IMG/VR virus record: IMGVR_UViG_3300032236_001613
Coordinates: 248,001-312,000 of that record
DNA length: 64,000 bases
Origin: a virus
Strand: one strand, 5' to 3'
The position numbers were made by a program, and so were the translations under genes. Shown here one piece after another: positions 26,101-36,169 of the stretch (within the stretch, counting starts at the first letter, position 1; every line of letters begins with the position of its first letter). The notes under the pieces were generated by a model. The model worked only from the letters and a program-made list of their open reading frames with translations. It was not told the origin of the DNA and made no database searches.

Positions 26101-29100
26101 TGTTACTCTTTGATTGCTGATTTCGTTATTAACAGTAATTCTATCAAATTTTAATCCAATAGTATTAGTTCTTACTTTTCCGTTAGCCATTCTTGCATAC
26201 GCAGTTGCTGGAACTAACAAGGTCGACCCTCCGCCGAGGATAACAATACTTGGTGTTTTAGTATAACCACTACCAGAATTAGTAATTTTTATTGAAGTAA
26301 CTTTTCCTAAAGATATTAAAGCTTCAGCAGTAGCACCAGAACCTGTGTCACCGGGTGCAGTAATAATTTCAACTGTAGGTACAGATGTATACCCGCTACC
26401 ATGAGAAGATACTACAGCACTTTCGACAAATAATTTATAATTATCATACCATGATTTCCATGGATATGTGCTTAGTAATGCATCGCCTTCGACTACTGAT
26501 ATAAAAGAGTTAGAGCCTTTATCGTAGTAACTAGGAGAATCGAAGTCAGTAATATACGAATTAGTAGATTCTACAACATCGTAATTAACTTGATAATTTC
26601 TTATTTTTGTATGATAAGGTTTAACTTCCTTTATATAATTCTCGTAGTATTCACTATTTTGGAATTTATAAACATGTCGCTGATCTAAACTGCCTGCTAA
26701 GTTCTTAACATTAATAAAGGTAGTTTTAAACGCCCAATCTAAGAATTTTTGTTCACTGAGAGCATACTTAACTGCTTTGAAGAAGAAATAATTCCAGTAA
26801 ATCTTAAGAGACCCTACAAATATATCGTCTTTGAGAGCTGTTAAAATATTTAAAAGTGGTCTTTCTGGGGTTTGATCGTATAAAGTTTGATCATAGGTGT
26901 AATGGTAATCAAAATTATACCAATTATCCTTAGTATTCCATAAACTACTACTTAACTGTATTGTTCCTTTTTCGCTTAGTACTAAATCGTAATCGTTATC
27001 GTAGGTTCCATTACCATTGACTCTTTGTAAAATAATGTATCTACCATTACCTTGATTGAGAACTTTTACATAATCACCTAAACTTACTGTAACTGTTTCT
27101 AGTGCGTACGGTTCAGGAACTGTAATTAGCGGCTTCAAAGGATCGTAGTTAGTGCTAGTCCAATCAACATACGACCAATATTGTGTGGTGTCATAATCTT
27201 GTGTATGTCTTTTAATCCATTTTTTATTAGATAGCTCGTACTTGGCCCACAAATTATTACTATTAATATCAGATTCTACAATAACTGTATAAGGTCTTAC
27301 TAAAAGAGTAGGTGCTACTGTAAACACACTACCAGGATTTTCAATTTCAACAGAAATAATTTCCCCATTTTGATTTATTAATGTTTTAATACTTGCATTT
27401 GAAACTAAATCATTATTTCCTGGAATTATTTCTACGTTTGGCCCGGCCCACGAAATTGCATTTCCGTAAATATCTAGCCCGACTGGTAATAATGCACCAA
27501 ACCCGTACCCTGGATTATCAATATTAATTGATGTTATCTTTCCATTAGTAATCGAGCATGATAAGGCAGCATCTTTTTTATCTACAACAACTAAACTTGT
27601 TAAACTATCGTAATCAGATAGTAATAAATCATATTCTCTAGAATAGACATCTGGAATTTCTTCTTTAGAATTTAAATTTCTAAAATTAGCTGAATAAGAA
27701 ATTAAATATTTTGAAAATACTCCGTTAACATATTCAATAGCATTTCTTAATGCTTCAGTTCTATTAACAAACATACCCTGTTTTGGTCTAATTTCTATAC
27801 CATACTTTTGTCTATCGCTCAAAGATGGGTCAGGAATTAAATTTCCAAGACTATCTACTCCTACTAAACTATCAATTAGTTTCTTATTAAGCATAGTTGT
27901 AGGCATACTATTAGCATCGCCTTCGCTTAATAACATCCATTCTGTATGTTTATTGATAGAACGATTATAGTAATCTTTTGAAATATTCAGATAGATATTA
28001 TTAGAAACTAAATCATTCTTTATATTAGTTACTGATAAAGAATTCGACGAAAGTATTGATAAAAATTTATTACCGATGCTTGACGGATTAAAAATTATGC
28101 TAGCTACATCGCTTGCTGATATTTTTCTTCCTAACAAGTTTGGAACAATAACAGTATTCTTAACCCAATAGAAATAAACATCTGTAGTTACTCCAGTTTC
28201 GGCATTATAATATTGTTTAACACTTATAATACTATTGTCTGGATACTTAGGTTGACCACTTACTCCTCGGTATAATCCTTCTGTAGTATCAGCTAAAGAA
28301 CTCCATTGGCTAGGAAGATATTCAGTTTTAACCCATTCATATACATCAATGCTTGCCCCTGGGAATATGGATCCCCATGCGTTCTTTCTATATTCTATTT
28401 CGCCCTGTTCGTACCAAACATACTTAACAGTACTTAGATCCCACCATAATTCGCCCACATGGTCTTCAATCCAGCTAGTGTTAGTGTCTACTACTACTCC
28501 CTGGTTTCCGATGCTATATACCGCAGGATCAAAAGCTGTTTTGTATCTAATTTCTTGATCCGCAATTCCGATTATTTTTCCTTTAACTGGATCAATAATA
28601 TCAATATAATCTACAATTTTTTCCGAGAAACTATCAATAGTGATTGCTCTCTTAATTTTATCAAGATCCACTAGTTCATCTTGATATCTATGAACACTCC
28701 AGTTATTTGATGTTAAATCTAATTTATCAAATTCATAAACCACACCGTAGTTTGGTGTAGTTGTTGGAGCTCCGACAAAAATACTTCCATTTGTTATAGC
28801 TAAACTATGTCCATATCCGGACCCACTAACCAATGAAGCAGTATCTTGAAATTCATTTGCTAGTATAAAATTAACATTCTTTCTCTCATAAGAATATACA
28901 CTACCAGAATTTACAATATACTCGATAAACTCTGTAGTTTCATTGTCAAACAATGTTAATCCATTATCAAATGTTGTTGTTAGAGCTTGCTTACCAATAG
29001 TTGATACCAATAATAAATCACCGTGAGTATTAGTTTTAACAGTTGATCCAAAATACATATCAGTATCATCGGTAGGATTGAAAATATAATCTGTTAAATT

Positions 29101-32100
29101 ATATTGTGTTCCATTCCACATATATACAAATACTATTCCGGGACTATGAGTTAGATCTTTAGCAGTTATAGATGAAGCAAAAAGATAAACTCCATTGTCA
29201 GACATTGCAATACTTTGACCAAATTTGTCATTAACAGTACATAAACTAGGGGCATTGATTGTTTGCAGTAATGTATCAGCAGAATATACATAAACTGTCG
29301 AATTGTCCGCATAAGCAATCGCTGTTCTGTCACCTGCAATATTTCCTACTATTTGATAATCTGTGCTAGTTGATGAACTAATTGATAAACTATAACTTGG
29401 AATAATAGTTGCAGTTAATGTTGCAGTTGTTGAGACGTTAATGATATCTAACAATAAATCATAAGCATACACTGTACCGGTACCTGGGGCCCCGACTAAT
29501 AATGTTTTATTTCCGTTAACTGCCTGCTGCGAAAGATAGATAGTGCTGCCGTATCTAGCATTCGAACCAGGATAAACTTCATTATCTAAAATAAAGGTTC
29601 CATCTATACTGTTTATTTGAATTAGATTGGCTGATGGAGCTCCGGCTACAATTACGCTGTAATCCATGTCATAAGATACTGAATACCCAAAGTTAGTTAC
29701 TGTAGAACTAAGTGTACTATTAACTGTTATAAGCCCTATAGGAGTTAAATTTTGTGTTTTGACTCCGTTATAGGCAAACACTGCTCCATAACCTGTTGCT
29801 GGAGTATAATATCCTGGAGCACCTATTATTAATACATCAGCAGTTTCTCTTGATGCAAGACTTTGCCCAAATAGCTGATGTATATGCTGATACCCATTAA
29901 AGATTTCTTTTAATTTTGAATAATTATTCTGTTTTTTATATACAGTCCACTTATCGCTAATTCCATCGCCATTGTCTGCCCAAATAGTATCACCGAATTT
30001 AAATTTGATCTTTTCTTGTAAATCTCTGATAGTATCAAAAGAATTAACTCGGACACTTTCGAATTTAAAGAGTAAAGCTACTGTTGTTGGTAGCGAAGCT
30101 GATGTTAAAGTAGTAGAGACACTAAAACTACTTAAAGACGGTATTCTGGTTATCTCATAAATCCCATCAGTTTCATTATCTAACCCATAAACAGAAACTA
30201 TATCTCCAACAGATAAATTATGCTTATGACTTGTTGTAAAAGTTAACTCCGATGATGGCAATGTTACTGAAGAGCTTAGTACTCGAGTGTTTTGTACAGT
30301 ATACCTATAGACATCCCAACTACCATTATCTTTAAACCCAAGCCAGAATGTATCACCTTCGTTCAAACTACCTATATTGGCAATATCAAATAAACTTGTT
30401 TTATTATAGATTGTTGAAGTTACATCATCTAATCTTACATATCCAGCAACTGGTAATATAATATTATTGTTTCTATAAGTAGAAGAAGTAGTGGTTTCAA
30501 AAACCATTTCGCTATTATAATTTTGACTCTTAATACTTAGATCACTAGGAGTAATATAAGAATTAATGTCGTCAGGAACGGCAGGAGCAGTGTCAACAAA
30601 CTTCACAATTTGACTATTTTCTCTAAAATCAGATTCTCTTAATGGAAATTCGATCTCATTATAAGAATTAAAATTACCATATGATCCGATTCTAAATGCC
30701 CATTCTTCTGTAAACTCAATCTGTCCCTGAAGATTGTGCATGCTAGCTTTAGCCAATTTTTGTATCGAATTTGCTGTGCCTTTCTCCTTAATAAATCCTT
30801 GATAGAATTTATATTGAGCAATAGGATCAACAAAGATATTTGTTAAGTAAAGACGAGGAGTATACCCAGTTAAATGCTGAGCCATCTTTTGTTGGCTTTG
30901 ATCAAAGTTATCAATGTCTAAGCTATAAAAATCTTCAAATTGATTTATTTTGTATTCAAAGTTTGGAAGAAGCTGAGCTACAGGAGCGGATCCTAATAAT
31001 GACCATTGAGTGTAATCAAAATTTAAAGATCCGATAATATTTTGAGTAGCTGAATAATATTTTCCATAGTACTTAACTATGTCGCCTACTGAATAATCAG
31101 TATAATTTGTCCAGTCACTAATTATTGCTTCATCATATATAAATCCAGGACTTAAAAAATCACCATTCCAGTCACTGGTAATAAATCCAGCAAGTTTCAT
31201 TCTGCTTTGTCTATATCCTGTTTTAATATCGTACACAATATCACCGAACATACTTTTGTTATTCATAACAATAACATGTTCTTTTTGTATAAGATTTAAT
31301 CTAGCAAAATAAATTCCTTCCGGTGAATTAAATGATTTAATAGTGCAAACTTGATTTTCTCTACTAAGAGTAAAATTCTTTATAGGGTACGGCGATCCGT
31401 CAGATTTTAACAATGAGTAATCATAAAAACTGTCAAGTACATTATCGACTACAGCATCGGTAAATTGATATTCAATTGTATCCGCAAAAGGACTTAATGT
31501 AATGACAGAACCTGCTGCCCATCCTTGAGTGGTCCAATATAAAAATTCTTTACCACTGAATTTCCAATCAATAACTGCTCCTAAATCTGAGTTAAACTGA
31601 TTAAAAATAAATCCTTGATTAGTTAACCATTGCCCATACCCAACAATAAGATCATAAACTTCTTGTAAAGTTTTATATTGAGTACCGTACGGCACTGAAG
31701 TTACTTCGGAATTAAAATCTAAAGTAGAGAGTACTGTAGCTCCGCCAACTGTTGGTAATCTCGATAACTTAATATAATTTGATGTATTAAAACTAGTGCC
31801 AGAGTTAGCACTGTTTACTACAGTATAAAATACTCCTGAATATTTTACAATTTGTCCTGATTGATAATATGTATTTTCTGTCCATGTTAGATAAGCTGAG
31901 GATTTTCCACCAACGTTAACAACACTATCATTATTTCTATGTCTAGGAGCGTTGATATTAAAGAAAGCATTTTGTCTATCGTATCCTTTAACAGTAAAAT
32001 ACCCATCACCTTTTTCAATTATTATTCCAGATATTGAAACAGATTTAATAGGATTACTAGTGTTAAACAATAATGTATAATCTTCATTAGGTAGAAGTAC

Positions 32101-35100
32101 ACCAGGATTTATAGAAGCTGGGTTAACCGAATCAATTATAATTTCTAATTTATCTTTACTTAAAAATCCTCCAGCTTTATAACTTAAATTAAAGTTTACT
32201 GTAGACAGATCCTGTTTAAGTTCAGATAGATACTTTTTATTTCTCTTTAATCCATTTTCGATTACCCAAACACTGTAACCAGAGGAAGGAACAGATGATC
32301 CTAAATTGTCAATATCAGAATACAACATAACAGTAGCTGGATCAAGGAATAACTTATCGCTGCCGTATCTATATTGGCCAGTTGCATTTTTAGACAATCT
32401 TATAGGATCAAACATTTTAGCAGCATAATCTGCTGGTTTAGCAAGAGCACAAATTATTTGTACTGCGAAAGGCCACAGACTGCTACGTCTCCAAGCAGTT
32501 TCAACCGGACCGTGATCGCCGTAGACCCAATCGGCATCAGGCGACGGTATGTATCCGTTTTGAGCGATTCCTGCCCACTCTCTAACATCAACTACATTAC
32601 CGCTAGCATCAACAGGAATTACTTGACTTAGCCCCAGACGAATATAAACTGGATCTATTCCTGCTCGATCTCCTTGTCTAATTAAGCCTGCTTCGAGATC
32701 TTGCCATAAGTTTAAATTTCCTGCGGTGTAAGGAGCCGGCCCATATTCTGATTCCCACCATGATGGTTTAACACTAAATCCGAGCATTTCCCAAGGATGA
32801 GTATTTGGACGGTCAGTATCGAAATAATACTTATAGATACCTCTCCAGTTTCCAGCAGGAAGACTATCTGCAAAGGTATAATCATATGCTTGCTTAAAGT
32901 TATAAGTTTTATGATTATTAACATTATAGTATAAATTTTTTGTAAAATCTAGACCGTAAATAGAACTCCATTGAGTAAAATCACCTTGAACTAACTTATA
33001 AATTTCACTATAAGAATATTCTGATTTTCTAAATACCGAAGGTAGAATTTTATTAATATTAAAAATTTCTGGATTATAGTTTGCTTTTATGTTGTTGTAA
33101 ACACGTTTCTCAAATTCAAGCAATGCAATATCTCTATAATCATAATTTCCTTGATCTGCATCCTTTACTAATGTATATGCTACAGTTAAACTTCCGTCGT
33201 GTCCTTGTATTATCATTACAGGATCGTTAGCATAACTATAATCTTTATATATCTCAGGAACATACTTAGGATATAATCCTAATTTAGTAGGTGTCGGCGG
33301 TACATATGATCCTATTGTTGAAAAATAATCAACAATAGTGATTACATCTTGCACATTTAAAGTAGTAATAATTTTTACATTAGGGTTAACAGTATCAAAT
33401 GTATAATCTCTTCCATATATTAATTGAGTACCGTTAAGATATATTAGTATAGATCTATTCGATGGAGCTGTAATATCAAATATACTTGTAAGAGGGTAGA
33501 TAACATTGCGAGAATCAGTCACTGTGTAGGATTTTGAAGTTGAATTGTTACCAAACCCAATCATATCGCTTTGACTATAAGGAAATGAAGAATTTTTACT
33601 GTAGTTTATTAAGTTGATTGCCTGATCTAAAATTTGATCTGTAGTAAGACTCATATCAATCTGAGAGATCGAATCAATAAGTTTTAACTTAAATCCATAG
33701 TAATCATTAGCTGATGCACGAGTTGCATTAATTAAACTATTTTTTACATCAGTTATAAAAAGTTGAGCAAAAGATAAAGGATTATTATTGGTAATTAATC
33801 TTGTTCCGTATTTTGAAATATCTGGAAGACTCTTTAAATTACTTACACCAGGAAAATAACCAACGAAATTAGGTTCTCTCTGCACCATTGTTTGCACATG
33901 ATCTGAGATTTCACTTAATGTAAACTGATTTATCTCACCGTTTAGTGGATTGTTTGTTAAATTCAATGGTGTCTCGTAAACCCCTGTACTGTTAGGTGCA
34001 GCACTTGAATAGCAATTTAACAATAGATTAGTTGTTGTGCTAAAAGATTTATTAAGTTTTACATTTAAAACATTTTGCGTTGATGTAAAAACATAATCAG
34101 TTGATTCAATTAATTTTATATTATTAGCAAATACTGATACAGTAAGATCACTAATTAATCCGCTGTTATCGTAAACTGTTATTGGTACAATAGTAGTATT
34201 TGTATCTAAAACTTGGAACTGCTGTACTGCAAGTTTATAAGATTCTCCTTTGACCCATATATTAACAAGTGCATTATTCTGTTTTAAGTAAGTACTTGAT
34301 GTCGGAACTGCTGTTACCTGGTTCGTGCTTAATAAAGAGATTGTATCACTACTAAAAAAGTTTTGAAACAAGTAAGATCCTTCAACTCCTACATTCATAT
34401 AGCTTAAAGGAAATCCTAGTACAGGATCGTTTGCACCAGTACCTATTACATAACCAAATAGCTTATTTCCATTAAAAATAGAATCATAATAATTTTTATT
34501 ACTATAGCTGTTGCCATCGGCATCAAACAAATCAAAAAGAGGAGCTTGATTTAACTTAGTTCGTTGTTGAGCTAATACCCATTCCAATCCATTAAACCAC
34601 AACTCAGTGCCTTGACCTAATGTTCCAGTCGTTATTACAGTAGTGTTTCCAAAAACAGGTTCAACAGATTCAACAAGATTTATTTTATAAAATCCGTTGA
34701 TTGAACTAAATGTAACTTCGAATACTTTTGATTTTACTAAAGGATCTTTATCAGCAGTAAAAATTATTTTTTGACCCGCAGAAAGTGCAACACCGTCAAC
34801 AGTATACGAACTCGAGCCTTCGATAGTCTGAAAAACATTGGTAGTTGTTCGATCGATTAAATCGACCGTCGAAATACTGTTATTTCCAAAATTATATAGT
34901 TGTAAATCAGCTTCGAACTCAACGATCGGTCGGCTAGCTCTCATATTAATTGGTAAAACTGGTACAACACCATTTGCTGCGGCTGATACATTAACTACAT
35001 CAATATGAAACCATCTGTTATATCTAGACCATGGATTTAAATCTCGGCTAGCACGATTAATTGTAACATACTCAGGAGTTAACGGAAGATTTTTAAAATT

Positions 35101-36156
35101 ATCAAACGGATAATCATCAAAAGGAGTTGCATCAAAATCGGCATCATACTGTGTTGCTAAATTTTCAGGAGTTTGCAATAAATTAAAGTCAATTAACTTA
35201 ATTGCACTACCTACTCCTTCGACTATAAACTCTTTATTTTGATAATATGACGGTGAAACATTACCTGCAAATACAATTTTTAATCCATTAATAAATTCTA
35301 TTCCAGCAGAAGTTTTGTACTGAGCTTTACCAACAATGTCTTCGTCAACATTAATGGATGAATTTTCAGTAATAACTTTTACTAAGATTGTTCCAGGAAC
35401 AACTAACCCATCGTCGGAAGTATAATAAATGACACTCGGAACAGTTTCATTAACTGTAAAAATAATCTGACCGTTACTAACACCTGCTCCGGTTAATGAG
35501 CCTAGATTATTTGGTTCGTTATTTGTTTTAATATAAAAATTATGTTTAGAGTTAATATTGAAAACATATGTAACTCCTCTATAAAAAGTTAAGATTGGAT
35601 CTTCGGTTACACCATCTGGAGTAAAAATAAAATAACTGCCATCGGCAGAATCTGTCACAGTATATGTGCTTACTGTATTTCTTTGTGTGCCGGTAACTGT
35701 TATTGAATCTGGACCTAATGGTAACCAATAATACTCTCTAAAATTAACAAACTTATCCCAATCAATATGCGGATTGTAGCTATTAACATCAGGCGATAGT
35801 AATCTATTATAATCATTTACCGTTGACCCGTAATAACCTAATTGATTGACGAGATCATCGAATCCAAATGCGTTCTTAATCGTACCTTCGGTATCGGCTA
35901 AAGTTAAAGACGGTTGAAATGGATACTTATTTCGTAATTCCGAAGCATTAATAGTTGAATTTGATATGTATACATCTGAATTTGAATTATAGTTAGGAGT
36001 TAATTTACTTCCAACGAATCCGTTGATTCTTGTTAGCGAGGGTGTTTTATATAATTGGTCAAGAGTACTAGATAAAAACTTATTATTTTTTTCAGTTTGA
36101 AAATAAGTTGGTAATAGGTTTATTGATTTTCTAGTGTTTTTTGATGATTTATCCAT
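23134..36156 (-). CDS. Giant structural protein, 4340 residues
   Basis: One continuous 13-kb gene. N-terminus: INLLPTYFQTEKNNKFLSS and YYWLPLGPDSITVTG. Two modules with the pattern YxxGxIVKYxGxYYxxxxN at about 1430-1465 and 1687-1725 resemble small carbohydrate-binding (chitinase-type) domains. Residues about 2100-2475 contain repeated IIGAPG/VAGAP/LVGAPG/FVGAP segments with aromatic and YG/FG residues, matching an FG-GAP beta-propeller. Residues about 2870-2960 and 3250-3310 hold beta modules with GSGYT..P(T/S). The C-terminal part has EWIEYLTING.DLRRGSLGT. It lies between gp6 and the fibres, so it is probably a baseplate-attached fibre or adhesin. Marine T4-like phages often carry a very large protein here, sometimes labelled VrlC; I cannot confirm that name. 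Confidence 0.85.
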   Translation of the reverse strand: MDKSSKNTRKSINLLPTYFQTEKNNKFLSSTLDQLYKTPSLTRINGFVGSKLTPNYNSNSDVYISNSTINASELRNKYPFQPSLTLADTEGTIKNAFGFDDLVNQLGYYGSTVNDYNRLLSPDVNSYNPHIDWDKFVNFREYYWLPLGPDSITVTGTQRNTVSTYTVTDSADGSYFIFTPDGVTEDPILTFYRGVTYVFNINSKHNFYIKTNNEPNNLGSLTGAGVSNGQIIFTVNETVPSVIYYTSDDGLVVPGTILVKVITENSSINVDEDIVGKAQYKTSAGIEFINGLKIVFAGNVSPSYYQNKEFIVEGVGSAIKLIDFNLLQTPENLATQYDADFDATPFDDYPFDNFKNLPLTPEYVTINRASRDLNPWSRYNRWFHIDVVNVSAAANGVVPVLPINMRASRPIVEFEADLQLYNFGNNSISTVDLIDRTTTNVFQTIEGSSSYTVDGVALSAGQKIIFTADKDPLVKSKVFEVTFSSINGFYKINLVESVEPVFGNTTVITTGTLGQGTELWFNGLEWVLAQQRTKLNQAPLFDLFDADGNSYSNKNYYDSIFNGNKLFGYVIGTGANDPVLGFPLSYMNVGVEGSYLFQNFFSSDTISLLSTNQVTAVPTSSTYLKQNNALVNIWVKGESYKLAVQQFQVLDTNTTIVPITVYDNSGLISDLTVSVFANNIKLIESTDYVFTSTQNVLNVKLNKSFSTTTNLLLNCYSSAAPNSTGVYETPLNLTNNPLNGEINQFTLSEISDHVQTMVQREPNFVGYFPGVSNLKSLPDISKYGTRLITNNNPLSFAQLFITDVKNSLINATRASANDYYGFKLKLIDSISQIDMSLTTDQILDQAINLINYSKNSSFPYSQSDMIGFGNNSTSKSYTVTDSRNVIYPLTSIFDITAPSNRSILIYLNGTQLIYGRDYTFDTVNPNVKIITTLNVQDVITIVDYFSTIGSYVPPTPTKLGLYPKYVPEIYKDYSYANDPVMIIQGHDGSLTVAYTLVKDADQGNYDYRDIALLEFEKRVYNNIKANYNPEIFNINKILPSVFRKSEYSYSEIYKLVQGDFTQWSSIYGLDFTKNLYYNVNNHKTYNFKQAYDYTFADSLPAGNWRGIYKYYFDTDRPNTHPWEMLGFSVKPSWWESEYGPAPYTAGNLNLWQDLEAGLIRQGDRAGIDPVYIRLGLSQVIPVDASGNVVDVREWAGIAQNGYIPSPDADWVYGDHGPVETAWRRSSLWPFAVQIICALAKPADYAAKMFDPIRLSKNATGQYRYGSDKLFLDPATVMLYSDIDNLGSSVPSSGYSVWVIENGLKRNKKYLSELKQDLSTVNFNLSYKAGGFLSKDKLEIIIDSVNPASINPGVLLPNEDYTLLFNTSNPIKSVSISGIIIEKGDGYFTVKGYDRQNAFFNINAPRHRNNDSVVNVGGKSSAYLTWTENTYYQSGQIVKYSGVFYTVVNSANSGTSFNTSNYIKLSRLPTVGGATVLSTLDFNSEVTSVPYGTQYKTLQEVYDLIVGYGQWLTNQGFIFNQFNSDLGAVIDWKFSGKEFLYWTTQGWAAGSVITLSPFADTIEYQFTDAVVDNVLDSFYDYSLLKSDGSPYPIKNFTLSRENQVCTIKSFNSPEGIYFARLNLIQKEHVIVMNNKSMFGDIVYDIKTGYRQSRMKLAGFITSDWNGDFLSPGFIYDEAIISDWTNYTDYSVGDIVKYYGKYYSATQNIIGSLNFDYTQWSLLGSAPVAQLLPNFEYKINQFEDFYSLDIDNFDQSQQKMAQHLTGYTPRLYLTNIFVDPIAQYKFYQGFIKEKGTANSIQKLAKASMHNLQGQIEFTEEWAFRIGSYGNFNSYNEIEFPLRESDFRENSQIVKFVDTAPAVPDDINSYITPSDLSIKSQNYNSEMVFETTTSSTYRNNNIILPVAGYVRLDDVTSTIYNKTSLFDIANIGSLNEGDTFWLGFKDNGSWDVYRYTVQNTRVLSSSVTLPSSELTFTTSHKHNLSVGDIVSVYGLDNETDGIYEITRIPSLSSFSVSTTLTSASLPTTVALLFKFESVRVNSFDTIRDLQEKIKFKFGDTIWADNGDGISDKWTVYKKQNNYSKLKEIFNGYQHIHQLFGQSLASRETADVLIIGAPGYYTPATGYGAVFAYNGVKTQNLTPIGLITVNSTLSSTVTNFGYSVSYDMDYSVIVAGAPSANLIQINSIDGTFILDNEVYPGSNARYGSTIYLSQQAVNGNKTLLVGAPGTGTVYAYDLLLDIINVSTTATLTATIIPSYSLSISSSTSTDYQIVGNIAGDRTAIAYADNSTVYVYSADTLLQTINAPSLCTVNDKFGQSIAMSDNGVYLFASSITAKDLTHSPGIVFVYMWNGTQYNLTDYIFNPTDDTDMYFGSTVKTNTHGDLLLVSTIGKQALTTTFDNGLTLFDNETTEFIEYIVNSGSVYSYERKNVNFILANEFQDTASLVSGSGYGHSLAITNGSIFVGAPTTTPNYGVVYEFDKLDLTSNNWSVHRYQDELVDLDKIKRAITIDSFSEKIVDYIDIIDPVKGKIIGIADQEIRYKTAFDPAVYSIGNQGVVVDTNTSWIEDHVGELWWDLSTVKYVWYEQGEIEYRKNAWGSIFPGASIDVYEWVKTEYLPSQWSSLADTTEGLYRGVSGQPKYPDNSIISVKQYYNAETGVTTDVYFYWVKNTVIVPNLLGRKISASDVASIIFNPSSIGNKFLSILSSNSLSVTNIKNDLVSNNIYLNISKDYYNRSINKHTEWMLLSEGDANSMPTTMLNKKLIDSLVGVDSLGNLIPDPSLSDRQKYGIEIRPKQGMFVNRTEALRNAIEYVNGVFSKYLISYSANFRNLNSKEEIPDVYSREYDLLLSDYDSLTSLVVVDKKDAALSCSITNGKITSINIDNPGYGFGALLPVGLDIYGNAISWAGPNVEIIPGNNDLVSNASIKTLINQNGEIISVEIENPGSVFTVAPTLLVRPYTVIVESDINSNNLWAKYELSNKKWIKRHTQDYDTTQYWSYVDWTSTNYDPLKPLITVPEPYALETVTVSLGDYVKVLNQGNGRYIILQRVNGNGTYDNDYDLVLSEKGTIQLSSSLWNTKDNWYNFDYHYTYDQTLYDQTPERPLLNILTALKDDIFVGSLKIYWNYFFFKAVKYALSEQKFLDWAFKTTFINVKNLAGSLDQRHVYKFQNSEYYENYIKEVKPYHTKIRNYQVNYDVVESTNSYITDFDSPSYYDKGSNSFISVVEGDALLSTYPWKSWYDNYKLFVESAVVSSHGSGYTSVPTVEIITAPGDTGSGATAEALISLGKVTSIKITNSGSGYTKTPSIVILGGGSTLLVPATAYARMANGKVRTNTIGLKFDRITVNNEISNQRVTESFKGDNRTYNFPLSWAAENKKANIEVTLYNTTSTGHRILATEYSIDTYKKVVNGYHKLFSNIVLNSIPSTGTTLVISYNKNIELFHAVDRIQNYYSPTVGMPGNDLAQLMSGVEFPGSQIQGLEFDYTTNWDMAPFGKSLYGDDSNFYTTATVITTAATGTDTLVVNTLQGITAGLRVTTVALTTLTTNNNKFLSSNVVVTGINTLSNSVIFSTSTADQIISNTVRLEFWEYNTTPGVLDTILDGGNLSYTTAAGVNPSDTIIDADKFVSIYTSYAPEEQIKGEMYESVGISVYTRAESGSPMITQSVIQINQTVTNTIVALPMLPPNTASTMVYYNDTVLTYGRDYTIDFINQDVIVNPQPITGILGVSVIGVGGYQFNYYDYANGSNVTALSVHVGTINEIGSIYATLNGRRLSTTEYTLSRGRLYVSNLALGNYTLQAWSFTSGGNKFSTVNEQTFVGDGVTTSYLLTIYPGKHGSANSQAIVEINNRRLMSPSTVYYSVSAGETAFLIDPANNYPPGTFDLAHLEVYVNGIKLRNGIDFVLDQDSNQILFKPGFLQTGDAMAITNHTFSDYYFANGYVYIKPTANYQVNDLLKVIDFTDGDTSLIREETYLSRPSGKYPLTRKLLNSRYIWVTIGNSPLINTVDFYLDDTGTMVVLREDYPYIPNQLVSIMSMSDNTIEKNSVGYRVFTDLLGRNQFKRISKGNTTYLAETLYSTSTKIVVQDGSVLAEPNLAKKIPGAVLIDGEWIEYLTINGNELSDLRRGSLGTGPKDAYLVGTAVIDQSYKQNAPYQETFVKQKLTATNAISYVINGTLLTTATAADQLLVYYGGKLLRKAGIYKQNTDISYDSGDINLLGTTSTTSTLVLTKFVNDAYLVTSTNQVWVYTNSKLTNAVNGYIYSGLDYYPEEFTISGIVSNGSISTATLTLNLPNIKTGTEIMLVQRLAINNMYRNTGTSVLNDNSLFSTFLQDNPSTFPDKYYYGQF
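23153..23160 (-). promoter_or_regulatory. Late-type box GATAAATA, 5 nt before a start codon
   Basis: On the minus strand GATAAATA is followed by TTACT and then the ATG at 23147. It lies inside the coding end of the giant gene, so the small structural gene can be transcribed separately. No Shine-Dalgarno sequence is seen. Confidence 0.55.
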
Positions 36157-36169
36157 TATTCATTAATCC

